Of a DNA stretch of 64,000 nucleotides, positions 44,443-53,261 are shown in pieces. The position numbers and the translations under genes are program-made. The notes under the pieces are model-generated. The model was not told the DNA's origin. It worked only from the letters and a program-made list of their open reading frames with translations, and ran no database searches. Each line of letters opens with the position of its first letter. Position 1 is the stretch's first letter. Source of the DNA: Sinomonas atrocyanea (lineage in GTDB: Bacteria; Actinomycetota; Actinomycetes; Actinomycetales; Micrococcaceae); assembly GCF_030812675.1 (NCBI RefSeq), contig NZ_JAUSTE010000001.1:186001-250000 (forward strand). Direction: 5' to 3'.

Positions 44443-45257
44443 GGCGTGTCCTCCTCGTGGTGGTGCGCGCCGCGGTGGGCGTGCGTGGTGGCGTCGGGGA
44501 GGCCGACGACGACGATCCGGCCATGGACCTGGGAGACCTCCACGGGCGAGCCGTACAGCTCGGAGAGCACGGACGTGGTCATGACCTCCTCGGGGGTGCC
44601 GACGCGGAACCGGCCGTCGGCGAGGTAGAGGACCCTGTCGACGTAGTCGAGGATCGGGTTGATCTCGTGCGTGACGAAGACGACTGCGGTCCCCTCCTCG
44701 CGCCGCTGTCGGTCGATGAGCCCGCTGACGGCCTGCTGGTGGCCCAGGTCGAGCGAGAGCAGGGGCTCGTCGCACAGGAGGACCTTCGGGTGGCCGGCGA
44801 TCGCCTGGGCGACGCGGAGGCGCTGCTGCTCCCCGCCCGAGAGCTGCCCCACGGGGACCTTGGCATAGTCGGTGGCACCGACGGTGGCCAGGAGGTCGTC
44901 GACCCGGGCGTCGACCCCGCGCCGGTGGAGGCGCACGCCCCACCGGTGCCCGTCGACGCCGAGGGAGACGAGGTCCCGCGCGCGCAGGGGCGTCTCCGGG
45001 GAGAACGACTTCTGCTGCGGGATGTAGCCGATGCCCTCTCCGGCACGGCCCGGCGGCCGCCCCGCGACCTCCGCCGTCCCGCCGCTCAGGGGGACGAGGC
45101 CGAGCAGGGCCTTGAGGAAAGAGGTCTTGCCGCTTCCGTTGGGGCCGAGCACGGCGAAGAACTCGCCGGGGCGGATGTCGAGGTCGAGCCCGGACCAGAG
45201 GGTCCGGGGGCCGAACGCGAGCGCAGCCGAGCGCAGCCGCACAGCGGGCGGGGTCAT
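44439..45257 (-). CDS. znuC: zinc/manganese ABC transporter ATP-binding protein ZnuC type
   Basis: 272 residues. Walker A GPNGSGKT at 38-45, signature LSGGEQQ at 139-145, Walker B LLCDEP at ~160-165, and the H-loop THEINP. The C-terminus ends in a His/Asp/Glu-rich tail (THAHRGAHHHEEDTP) that may bind zinc and sense it, a feature also seen in some E. coli-type ZnuC. It overlaps both znuA and znuB by 4 bp. Confidence 0.94.
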   Translation of the reverse strand: MTPPAVRLRSAALAFGPRTLWSGLDLDIRPGEFFAVLGPNGSGKTSFLKALLGLVPLSGGTAEVAGRPPGRAGEGIGYIPQQKSFSPETPLRARDLVSLGVDGHRWGVRLHRRGVDARVDDLLATVGATDYAKVPVGQLSGGEQQRLRVAQAIAGHPKVLLCDEPLLSLDLGHQQAVSGLIDRQRREEGTAVVFVTHEINPILDYVDRVLYLADGRFRVGTPEEVMTTSVLSELYGSPVEVSQVHGRIVVVGLPDATTHAHRGAHHHEEDTP

Positions 45258-46195
45258 GCGAGGGCCTCCTTCAGTGCGGCGACGTTCTCCTGCATCCACC
45301 CGAGGTAGTCCTTGCCCTCGGGGACCGTCTCGGTGAAGTCGACGACCGGCACCTTCGCCGCCTCGGCGGCAGCCCGCAGCTGCTGGGTCTGCGGGCTCTC
45401 GGTCTGCGGATTGTAGGCCAGGAGTGCGACCGACCGCGAGGAAAGGAGGCCGAGGGTCGCCCTGAGCGCCGCGGGGGGCACGTCCTGCTCCTCCTCGACG
45501 GCGGACGAGTAGGCCGTCGGAGTGGCGTCCCGGAGCCCGGCGGCCTCGAGGAGGTAGAGCGGCACCGGCTCGGTCATGACGGCCGCCTTCCCCGCCGACG
45601 TGGACTTCAGGGCCGCGAGCGTCGCCTCGAGCCCGGCCAGGCGGGCGTCGACGTCCCGGGCGCGCCCCGCGTAGGCGTCCCTGCCGGCCGGGTCCAGGGC
45701 GCCGAGCCGGGCCGCGATCGCGTCGGCGACCTTCTTCATGGCGCCGACGTTGTACCAGACGTGCTCGTTGGACGCCGGACGGCCGGCGGACGCGAGTCCG
45801 GCGGTCTCGACCGCGGTGATGACGCTGTCCGCCCCGAGGGCGGCCTCGCGCACGAGGGGGTCCATGTACGGGTCGTAGCCGCCGCCGTTCTCGATGACGA
45901 GGCTGGCCTTGGAGACGGCGAGCCGGTCGTGCGTCGTCGCCTCGTAGGAGTGCGGGTCCTGGGTCGTTGCGGAGACGATCGACGTCACCGTGACGCGGTC
46001 CCCGCCCACGGCCCTGGCAAGGTCGCCGTAGACGTTCGTCGAGGCGACGATGCGGACCGTCCCCCCCTGCCCCGGCGACGCGGGCGATCCCTGGCCGCCC
46101 GGCGAGCAGGCGGCCAGGGCGGCCGCCGCCGCCACGGCGACGGCGCCCCGGACTGCGGTCCGGGCCCACGCGGGGCGGAGGGGGATCGAGCGCAA
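45254..46195 (-). CDS. znuA: zinc-binding lipoprotein ZnuA type (cluster A-I substrate-binding protein)
   Basis: 313 residues. A basic N-terminus and hydrophobic stretch end in the lipobox LAAC with C30 as the lipidation site, so it is anchored on the outer membrane face. The SBP fold has TNVYGDLARAVGGD, the metal ligand His in DPHSYEAT, the second His in NEHVWYN, and a helical linker in the middle. The His-rich loop common in Gram-negative ZnuA is absent. The start is TTG with GAGG 5 nt upstream. First gene of znuACB. Confidence 0.9.
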   Translation of the reverse strand: MRSIPLRPAWARTAVRGAVAVAAAAALAACSPGGQGSPASPGQGGTVRIVASTNVYGDLARAVGGDRVTVTSIVSATTQDPHSYEATTHDRLAVSKASLVIENGGGYDPYMDPLVREAALGADSVITAVETAGLASAGRPASNEHVWYNVGAMKKVADAIAARLGALDPAGRDAYAGRARDVDARLAGLEATLAALKSTSAGKAAVMTEPVPLYLLEAAGLRDATPTAYSSAVEEEQDVPPAALRATLGLLSSRSVALLAYNPQTESPQTQQLRAAAEAAKVPVVDFTETVPEGKDYLGWMQENVAALKEALA

Positions 46196-46363
46196 GGGGG
46201 CCTCAGTTCTGCGGGTGGGTCATCACGGGCGCCCGGTGAGAACCGGTCGCAATAGGACCACTCTAGCGCCTCTTGCGAACAATTCCCATCAGGGCCGCGC
46301 GCAGGGTGGGCTCACCGACCGTGCCCGTGGGCTGCCTTCCCTGGCTGTCCTCAGCCACCGCGC

Positions 46364-47422
46364 TTAGCCCCGCTGGCGGCGGAACGCCTGGCTCTGGGTC
46401 GCGTCCCGGATCTCGCCCACGAGCTTCTCGATGACGTCCTCGAGGAACACCACCCCGCGCGTGGACCCCTCGGGCCCGATCACGCGGGCCAGGTGGAAGC
46501 CCGACTTCTGCATCGCGGAGAGGGCATCCTCGATCTCGTCGTCGAGCCCGAGGTTCGCCAGCGAGCGCACGCGGCTCTCGCCGATCGGCTTCCCGCGCCC
46601 GTCCGGCCCGATGGCCAGGACGTCCTTGAGGTGGAGGTACCCCACGAGCTCGCCGTCGTCGTCGACCATGGGGAAGCGGGAGAAGCCCGTGTGCGAGACT
46701 GCCTTCTCGAAGTCCGCCGGCGTGGCGCTGGTCGGGAGCGAGACGAGCTCTTCGACCGGGACCATGATCGACTCCGCGGTCTGGTCGGAGAACTCGAGCG
46801 CTCCCGAGAGCAGGCCCGACTCGTCGTCGAGGAGCCCGCTGCGGGTCGACTCCTCGACGATCGAGGCGACTTCCTCGAGGGTGAAGCTCGAGGTCACCTC
46901 GTCCTTCGGCTCGACGCGCAGCAGGTGGAGCACGGCGTTGGCGCTGCCGTTGAGGAAGAAGATCACGGGCCGGACGAGGCGGGCCATGCCCAGCAGCAGC
47001 GGGGCGAGGAGCACGGCGGCCCGGTCGGCCGCGGAGACCGAGATGTTCTTCGGCACCATCTCGCCGATCGTGACGTGCAGGAAGGTCACCGCGGCGAGCG
47101 CGACCACGAATCCGGCGGTGTCCGCGAGCTCGACGGGCAGGCCGACCGCGTGCAGCGGGCCGCCGATGAGGTGGTGGATCGCAGGCTCGGCGACCTGGAG
47201 GATCAGCAGCGAGCACACGGTGATGCCCAGCTGTGCGGCGGCAAGCATGAGCGAGACGTTCTCCATCGCGTGGAGGGTGGTCCTCGCCCTCCCCGACCCG
47301 GCGTCCGCGAGCGGCTCGATCTGGCTGCGCCGCGCACTCATGATCGCGAACTCGCTCGCGACGAAGAAGGCGTTGCCGAGCAGCAGCACCGCGAGCCAGA
47401 GGATCCCGGCCCAGTCCCCCAT
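46364..47422 (-). CDS. CNNM/CBS-domain membrane protein (CorC/HlyC-like family), shorter paralogue
   Basis: 352 residues. The DUF21/CNNM domain (~1-190) has three to four helices with FFVASEFAIMSARRSQIE and IGEMVPKNISVS; two CBS domains follow (~200-330) and bind adenosine nucleotides in relatives. It ends soon after, with no CorC_HlyC domain, unlike its neighbour. Such proteins are proposed magnesium or cobalt efflux regulators. Its ATG overlaps the stop of the next gene upstream (TGATG), so the two are a co-translated pair. Confidence 0.88.
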   Translation of the reverse strand: MGDWAGILWLAVLLLGNAFFVASEFAIMSARRSQIEPLADAGSGRARTTLHAMENVSLMLAAAQLGITVCSLLILQVAEPAIHHLIGGPLHAVGLPVELADTAGFVVALAAVTFLHVTIGEMVPKNISVSAADRAAVLLAPLLLGMARLVRPVIFFLNGSANAVLHLLRVEPKDEVTSSFTLEEVASIVEESTRSGLLDDESGLLSGALEFSDQTAESIMVPVEELVSLPTSATPADFEKAVSHTGFSRFPMVDDDGELVGYLHLKDVLAIGPDGRGKPIGESRVRSLANLGLDDEIEDALSAMQKSGFHLARVIGPEGSTRGVVFLEDVIEKLVGEIRDATQSQAFRRQRG

Positions 47423-48780
47423 CAGGCGGCCCTCCCCGAACCGCGTCCGGCGGCGTGCCGGGCGCCGGCCTCCTCGGCGTCGCCCGCCTCGGGCGGTGGC
47501 GGGGTGAACCGGAGGCGGTCCACCCTGCGGCCGTCCATGCGCACGACCGTGAGCGTCCCGCCCCCGACCTCGAGGGCGTCGCCGGTCTGGGCGACGCGGC
47601 CCAGTGCGCTCATGACGTAGCCGCCGACGGTCTCGTAGGCGGGGCTGTCCACGACCCGGAGCCCGGGGACCTGCTCCGAGACCTCGTCGGGCCGCATGAG
47701 CCCGGGGAAGTACCAGTCCCCCGCCGAGCTCTGCAGGACCCCGGGCGCGCGCCGGTCGTGCTCGTCGGCCACCTCGCCGACGATCTCCTCCACGAGGTCC
47801 TCGAGCGTGACGATGCCCGCGGTGCCGCCGTACTCGTCGAGGACGGCGGCGAGCTGGAGGTTCCCGTCCCGCAGCTGGGAGATGAGCGCGTCGAGGTGGA
47901 TCGTCTCGGGCACCTGGAGGATGTCGGTCATGATGGCGGCGGCCGGGACCCCGCGGCGCTTCCTGGCCGGCACCGCGACGGCCTTCTTCACATGGACCAC
48001 GCCGCGCACGTCGTCCGGCGACTCGCCGATCACCGGGAAGCGCGAGTGTCCGGTCGCCCGGGCCGCCTCGACGATGGCATCGACGGGTTCGTCCGCGTCG
48101 ATGGTCGTCACCCGGATGCGGGGGGTCATGACGTCGGCCGCCGTCTTCTCGGAGAAGCGCAGCGTCCTCGAGACGAACCGCGCAGTTCCGGCGTCGAGCG
48201 TGCCGAGCTCGGCGGAGCGCCGCACCAGGGAGGAGAGCTCGGCCGGCGAGCGCGCGCCGGAGATCTCCTCCTTCGCCTCGATCCCCACGAGCCCGAGCAC
48301 CCGGTTGGCGAAGCCGTTGAAGAGGATCACCGCCGGCTTGAAGGCCGCGGTGAAGACCAGCTGGGGGCGGGCGACGGCGCGGCCCACCGCGAGCGCCCGG
48401 GCGATGGCGAGGTTCTTCGGCACGAGCTCGCCGAGGAGCATCGACAGCAGGGTCGCGAAGACCATCGCCACAGTGAGGGAGACCGCCGTGGCCCCCGGCA
48501 CCCCGACGGCGCGCAGGGGCCCCTCGAGGAGCCTGCCGACCGAGGGCTCCATGACGTAGCCCGTCAGGAGCGTGGTGAGGGTGATGCCGAGCTGGCAGCT
48601 CGAGAGCTGGGTCGAGAGGGTCGTGAGGCAGCGCAGGAGCGCCTCCGCCCCGGGCTCGCCCGCGTCGACGCTGCGCTGGACGGTGGCGCGGTCGAGCGCC
48701 ACGAGGGAGAATTCGACGGCCACGAAGAAGCCCGTGCCGAGGATGAGGAGCAGGCCGGCGGCCAGCAGGAGCCATTCCAC
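47422..48780 (-). CDS. CNNM/CBS-domain membrane protein with C-terminal CorC_HlyC domain
   Basis: 452 residues: DUF21/CNNM membrane domain (~1-190; FFVAVEFSLVALDRATVQ, LGELVPKNLAIA), two CBS domains (~200-335), and a C-terminal transporter-associated CorC_HlyC domain (~350-440; YETVGGYVMSALGRVAQTGD). DEYGGTAGIVTLEDLVEEIVGE is the family hallmark. It probably acts in divalent cation (Mg/Co) homeostasis. The GTG at 48780 begins the conserved MEWLLLAAG; the ribosome site is weak (GGGGAG, far upstream). Confidence 0.9.
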   Translation of the reverse strand: MEWLLLAAGLLLILGTGFFVAVEFSLVALDRATVQRSVDAGEPGAEALLRCLTTLSTQLSSCQLGITLTTLLTGYVMEPSVGRLLEGPLRAVGVPGATAVSLTVAMVFATLLSMLLGELVPKNLAIARALAVGRAVARPQLVFTAAFKPAVILFNGFANRVLGLVGIEAKEEISGARSPAELSSLVRRSAELGTLDAGTARFVSRTLRFSEKTAADVMTPRIRVTTIDADEPVDAIVEAARATGHSRFPVIGESPDDVRGVVHVKKAVAVPARKRRGVPAAAIMTDILQVPETIHLDALISQLRDGNLQLAAVLDEYGGTAGIVTLEDLVEEIVGEVADEHDRRAPGVLQSSAGDWYFPGLMRPDEVSEQVPGLRVVDSPAYETVGGYVMSALGRVAQTGDALEVGGGTLTVVRMDGRRVDRLRFTPPPPEAGDAEEAGARHAAGRGSGRAA

Positions 48781-49185
48781 GTCAGTGCTCGAGCTCCCCG
48801 CGCCATGACATGGCCGCTCGCGCGGAAACCGGGTGGGCAAGTACACGGTGCATGCCGGCTCTGGGGCGGCGGGTGCCCGTGGGGCCCCCGCGACCAGGCC
48901 GGCATCTAGAGGTGCCGTCCATAGTGGATCCAGCCTATCAGCGCCGCGTGAGGGTACGGAGGGGCACGACCCACGTGTGACGGCGGACTCACAATCGCCC
49001 GAATCGCTCCGGTCTTTACTAGACTGGACCCTTGAGTGTGGGCTCCTGACGGCGCCCACGGCGGTCGGCGGATACGGCCAGCCCCCGAATATCGCCCGGT
49101 GGAGCACGCGGGCGCGCGGTACGGGGCCGAGGCGCGGAGCCGCTGACACGCGGGCCTAAGTATCGATGGAAGAGGCGTATCTCCA
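48781..49185. other. divergent intergenic region between the CNNM gene and kgd
   Basis: 405 bp without a supported gene. TAGGCT on the minus strand (48932-48937) is a candidate -10 for the CNNM pair with a ~150-nt leader. TAGACT at 49020-49025 on the plus strand is the best -10 for kgd, giving a ~155-nt leader. No strong hairpin or repeat seen. Confidence 0.5.
49020..49025 (+). promoter_or_regulatory. candidate -10 hexamer TAGACT for kgd
   Basis: The hexamer is identical to those before hrpA, bL37 and the GDSL-like gene. It leaves a leader of about 155 nt. No clear -35 box. Confidence 0.4.
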
Positions 49186-52100
49186 GTGCCAGAACTGCCA
49201 ACCCACCGCCTGCCCGAGGAATTCGGAGGCAACGAGTGGCTTGTGGACGAGCTCTACGAGCAGTACCAGCAGAACAAGAATTCCGTGGACGCCAAGTGGT
49301 GGCCGCTGTTCGAGTCCTTCGACTCGGACAGCGGCCACACGTCCAACGGCACGGCGAAGGGGCCTGCCGTTGACACGCTGACCCGGCAGATTCCGGCCGT
49401 CCAGGCTCCCGCGGCGCCCGCGCAGGCTCCTGCCCCGGCGTCCCAGGCCCCGGCCGCGCCGGCCGCGCCGGCAGCCCAGAGCGCGCCTGCGGCCCAGGCC
49501 GCGCCGAAGCCGGCCGCTGCAGCCGCCCCGAAGCAGCCGGAAGCGGCCCCGAAGAAGGGCGCCGCCGCCGTCGTGCGCGACGGTGCCCGCCCGTCCACCA
49601 CCGGCCTGATCCCCGCCCAGCTGCCCAAGACGGCCAAGGACGAGACGATCGAGGAAGACGTCGTCTCGACGCTGCGTGGCCCCGCCAAGGCCATCGCCAC
49701 CAACATGGTCCAGAGCCTCGAGGTCCCGACCGCGACCACCGTGCGCGCCGTGCCCGCGAAGCTCCTCATGGACCAGCGCATCGTCATCAACAACCACCTC
49801 ACCCGGGTGCGCGGCGGCAAGGTCTCCTTCACACACCTCATCGGCTACGCCGTGATCCGCGCGCTCAAGCTCATGCCGTCGATGAACGTCTCCTACGACG
49901 TCGTGGACGGCAAGCCCGTCGCGATCCAGCACGCGCACGTGAACTTCGGCATCGCGATCGACCTGCCCAAGCCGGACGGCAGCCGCCTGCTCGTCGTGCC
50001 GAACATCAAGAAGGCCGAGACGCTGAACTTCTCGGACTTCTGGCACACCTACGAGGACCTCATCAAGCGCGCCCGCGACGGCAAGCTCACGGCCGACGAC
50101 TACGCCGGCACCACCGTCTCGCTGACCAACCCGGGCGGCATCGGCACGGTCCACTCGGTTCCGCGCCTCTCCAAGGGCCAGGCCGCCATCATCGGCGTGG
50201 GCGCCCTCGAGTACCCGGCCGAGTTCCAGGGGGCGTCCGAGAAGATCCTCGCGCTCCAGGCCGTCGGCAAGATCATCACGCTGACCTCCACCTACGACCA
50301 CCGCGTCATCCAGGGCGCGGGCTCGGGCGAGTTCCTCCGGATCGTGCACCAGCTCCTCCTGGGCGAGCAGGGCTTCTACGACGAGATCTTCGAGTCGCTG
50401 CGCATCCCCTATGAGCCGGTGCGCTGGAGCCCCGACCTCCAGGTCAACCCGGAGGACGCCATCAACAAGGTGGCGCGCATCCAGCAGCTCATCCACGCGT
50501 TCCGCGTGCGCGGGCACCTCATGGCGGACACGAACCCGCTCGAGTACGTCCAGCGACGCCACCCGGACCTGGACGTGCTGACCTACGGCCTGACGCTGTG
50601 GGACCTCGACCGCGAGTGGCCCACGGGCGGCTTCGGCGGCAAGCCGAAGATGAAGTTCCGCGACATCCTGGGCGTGCTGCGCGACGCGTACTGCCGCACC
50701 ACGGGCATCGAGTACATGCACCTGCAGGAGCCGGCCGAGCGCAAGTGGTTCCAGGACGAGCTCGAGCACCCGTACAAGAAGCCCAGCCGCGAGGAGCAGC
50801 TGCGCATCGTGTCCCGCCTCAACGCGGCCGAGGCGTTCGAGACGTTCCTGCAGACCAAGTTCGTCGGCCAGAAGCGCTTCTCCCTCGAGGGCGGCGAGTC
50901 CCTCATCCCGATGCTCGACGCGACGCTGTCGGAGGCGGCGGAGGACGGGCTCGACGAGGTCGCGATCGGCATGGCCCACCGCGGCCGCCTCAACGTGCTG
51001 ACGAACATCGCCGGGAAGACCTACGCGCAGGTGTTCCGCGAGTTCGAGGGCACCCAGGACCCCAGGAGCGTGCAGGGCTCCGGCGACGTGAAGTACCACC
51101 TCGGCACCGAGGGGACCTTCACCGCGGAGAACGGCAAGCAGACCAAGGTCTACCTCGCCGCGAACCCGTCGCACCTCGAGGCGGTGGACCCCGTCCTCGA
51201 GGGCATCGTCCGCGCCAAGCAGGACCGCCTCGACCGGGGCGAGGCGTTCCCGGTCCTGCCGATCCTCGTCCACGGTGACGCGGCCTTCGCCGGCCAGGGC
51301 GTCGTGGCGGAGACGCTGAACCTCTCCCAGCTGCGCGGCTACCGCACGGGCGGCACGATCCACATCGTGGTCAACAACCAGGTCGGCTTCACGACCTCGC
51401 CCTCGGCTTCCCGCTCGTCGGTGTACTCCACCGACGTGGCGAAGATGGTCCAGGCGCCGGTGTTCCACGTCAACGGCGACGACCCCGAGGCCGTGGTCCG
51501 CGTGGCGCAGATGGCCTACCGGTTCCGGCAGCGCTTCCACAAGGACGTCGTCATCGACCTCGTGTGCTACCGCCGCCGCGGCCACAACGAGGGCGACGAC
51601 CCGTCGATGACCCAGCCGATGATGTACAACCTCATCGAGGCGAAGCGCTCGGTCCGCAAGCTCTACACCGAGAGCCTGATCGGCCGCGGGGACATCACGC
51701 AGGAGGAAGCCGAGCAGCTCCTGCGCGACTACCAGGAGCGCCTCGAGCGCGTCTTCGCCGAGACGCACGCGGCGCAGACCTCGCCGATCCCGATCGTCAC
51801 GGGCGACGCGAAGGCGGTCTCGGACCTCGAGCGCCCCCTCGCCCAGCAGGAGGACGACGCCGCGGGCGCCTCGCAGCGCGCGACCGCGATCAGCGCCGAG
51901 ACGCTGGCCCGGATCGGCCAGGCCCACGTCGCGATCCCCGAGGGCTTCGCCGTCCACCCCAAGCTCAAGCAGCTCCTCGAGCGGCGCGAGCAGATGTCCC
52001 GCGAGGGCGGCATCGACTGGGGCTTCGGCGAGATCGCCGCGTTCGGCTCGCTCATCGCCGAGGGCGTCCCGGTCCGGCTCGCCGGCCAGGACTCCCGCCG

Positions 52101-53031
52101 CGGCACGTTCGTGCAGCGCCACGCGGTGTTCCACGACCGCAGCAACGGCGACGAGTGGACCCCGCTCGCCCACCTCTCGGACGAGCAGGCCAGGCTCGCG
52201 ATCTACGACTCCTCCCTGTCGGAGTACGCGGCCCTCGGCTTCGAGTACGGGTACTCGGTGGAGCGCCCGGACACGCTCGTGGCCTGGGAGGCGCAGTTCG
52301 GCGACTTCGTCAACGGCGCCCAGACGATCATCGACGAGTTCATCTCCTCGGCCGAGCAGAAGTGGGGCCAGCGCAGCTCGCTCGTCATGCTCCTGCCCCA
52401 CGGCTACGAGGGCCAGGGGCCGGACCACTCCTCCGCCCGCATCGAGCGCTTCCTGCAGCTGTGCGCCGAGCAGAACATGATCGTCGCCCAGCCGAGCACC
52501 CCGGCGTCGCACTTCCACCTGCTGCGCCGCCAGGCCTTCAGCCGCCCGCGCAAGCCGCTGATCGTCTTCACGCCGAAGCAGCTGCTGCGCCTCAAGGCCG
52601 CGGCCTCGACCGTCGAGGACTTCACCTCGGGCACGTTCCGTCCGGTCATCGGCGAGCACGAGCAGCTGGACGCGAGCGCCGTGGACCGGGTGGTCCTCGT
52701 CTCCGGCCGCCTGTACTACGACCTGCTGTCCGCCCGGACCAAGGCCAAGGACACGCGGACGGCGATCATCCGGGTCGAGCAGCTCTACCCGCTGCCCGAG
52801 GAGGAGATCAAGGCGGAGCTCGAGAAGTACCCGAACGCCGAGCTCATCTGGGCGCAGGACGAGCCGTCCAACCAGGGCCCGTGGATGTACATGGCCGTGC
52901 GCCTCATCCCGTCGCTGCGGCGCGAGCTGCGGCTCGTCTCGCGCGCAGCCTCGGCCGCGACGAGCGCAGGCTCCATGAAGCGGCACTCGGCCGAGGGCGA
53001 CGTCCTCGTCCGCGAGGTGTTCGCGCGCTGA
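49186..53031 (+). CDS. kgd: multifunctional 2-oxoglutarate dehydrogenase E1/E2 (Kgd/OdhA type)
   Basis: 1281 residues. The short N-terminal helix (FGGNEWLVDELYEQYQQNK) docks to the complex. An Ala/Pro-rich linker (~70-125) leads to an E2 succinyltransferase domain (~150-390) with catalytic H372 in TYDHRVIQG. There is no lipoyl domain, so lipoate must come from another protein, as in mycobacteria and corynebacteria. The E1 domain follows (~430-1281) with TPP-binding GMAHRGRLNVL, HGDAAFAGQG and IVVNNQVGFTT. It converts 2-oxoglutarate to succinyl-CoA in the TCA cycle. In relatives it is inhibited by the FHA protein GarA/OdhI. The GTG at 49186 starts the conserved MPELPTHRLPEEFGG. Confidence 0.97.
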   Translation: MPELPTHRLPEEFGGNEWLVDELYEQYQQNKNSVDAKWWPLFESFDSDSGHTSNGTAKGPAVDTLTRQIPAVQAPAAPAQAPAPASQAPAAPAAPAAQSAPAAQAAPKPAAAAAPKQPEAAPKKGAAAVVRDGARPSTTGLIPAQLPKTAKDETIEEDVVSTLRGPAKAIATNMVQSLEVPTATTVRAVPAKLLMDQRIVINNHLTRVRGGKVSFTHLIGYAVIRALKLMPSMNVSYDVVDGKPVAIQHAHVNFGIAIDLPKPDGSRLLVVPNIKKAETLNFSDFWHTYEDLIKRARDGKLTADDYAGTTVSLTNPGGIGTVHSVPRLSKGQAAIIGVGALEYPAEFQGASEKILALQAVGKIITLTSTYDHRVIQGAGSGEFLRIVHQLLLGEQGFYDEIFESLRIPYEPVRWSPDLQVNPEDAINKVARIQQLIHAFRVRGHLMADTNPLEYVQRRHPDLDVLTYGLTLWDLDREWPTGGFGGKPKMKFRDILGVLRDAYCRTTGIEYMHLQEPAERKWFQDELEHPYKKPSREEQLRIVSRLNAAEAFETFLQTKFVGQKRFSLEGGESLIPMLDATLSEAAEDGLDEVAIGMAHRGRLNVLTNIAGKTYAQVFREFEGTQDPRSVQGSGDVKYHLGTEGTFTAENGKQTKVYLAANPSHLEAVDPVLEGIVRAKQDRLDRGEAFPVLPILVHGDAAFAGQGVVAETLNLSQLRGYRTGGTIHIVVNNQVGFTTSPSASRSSVYSTDVAKMVQAPVFHVNGDDPEAVVRVAQMAYRFRQRFHKDVVIDLVCYRRRGHNEGDDPSMTQPMMYNLIEAKRSVRKLYTESLIGRGDITQEEAEQLLRDYQERLERVFAETHAAQTSPIPIVTGDAKAVSDLERPLAQQEDDAAGASQRATAISAETLARIGQAHVAIPEGFAVHPKLKQLLERREQMSREGGIDWGFGEIAAFGSLIAEGVPVRLAGQDSRRGTFVQRHAVFHDRSNGDEWTPLAHLSDEQARLAIYDSSLSEYAALGFEYGYSVERPDTLVAWEAQFGDFVNGAQTIIDEFISSAEQKWGQRSSLVMLLPHGYEGQGPDHSSARIERFLQLCAEQNMIVAQPSTPASHFHLLRRQAFSRPRKPLIVFTPKQLLRLKAAASTVEDFTSGTFRPVIGEHEQLDASAVDRVVLVSGRLYYDLLSARTKAKDTRTAIIRVEQLYPLPEEEIKAELEKYPNAELIWAQDEPSNQGPWMYMAVRLIPSLRRELRLVSRAASAATSAGSMKRHSAEGDVLVREVFAR

Positions 53032-53055
53032 ACTGAGCACTGAGCCCAGGTGGCC

Positions 53056-53097
53056 ACGGCGGCGGCCGGCTCCCCAGCGGGGGCCGGCCGCCGCCGT
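53056..53097 (+). terminator. hairpin terminator of kgd
   Basis: A 15-bp perfect GC-rich stem, extended by four more G-C pairs after a bulged T, starts 25 bp after the kgd stop. It is very stable but lacks a T-tract. Confidence 0.75.
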
Positions 53098-53127
53098 CGT
53101 CCGCGCCCCTCCCCCGGTGGTCGCGCC

Positions 53128-53194
53128 CCCTGCGACGGAGGCGGCTCCCCAACACGGTGGAGGCTGGCCCGCGACGCAGCGGAGGCGGCTCCCC
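53128..53194. repeat. GC-rich intergenic repeat downstream of kgd
   Basis: CGGAGGCGGCTCCCC occurs at 53136-53150 and 53180-53194 (44-nt period), with ACGGTGGAGGCT between them. The CCCC...GTGGAGGC pattern resembles the units inside hrpA. Confidence 0.6.
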
Positions 53195-53203
53195 GTCGGC
53201 GGC

Positions 53204-53209
53204 TAGACT
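53204..53209 (+). promoter_or_regulatory. candidate -10 hexamer TAGACT for the GDSL-like gene
   Basis: It lies immediately after the GC-rich repeat and 52 nt before the start codon, giving a leader of about 45 nt with its own GGGAG site. Confidence 0.45.
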
Positions 53210-53261
53210 CGGAAGCCGAGGACAGGGGCCGCTCGGTCCCCGACGTGAGATGGGAGTGTGG

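Noticed and set aside
46196-46363. A Zur operator upstream of znuA.
   Set aside because: No near-palindromic AT-containing Zur-box-like sequence could be found by eye; only weak symmetry around ACCGGT. Regulation by Zur rests on gene context.
49156-53040. A 1294-codon open frame antisense to kgd.
   Set aside because: It is a shadow in a high-GC gene; its composition is Arg/Val/Gly/Leu-rich without any family motif, while the plus-strand frame is clearly kgd.
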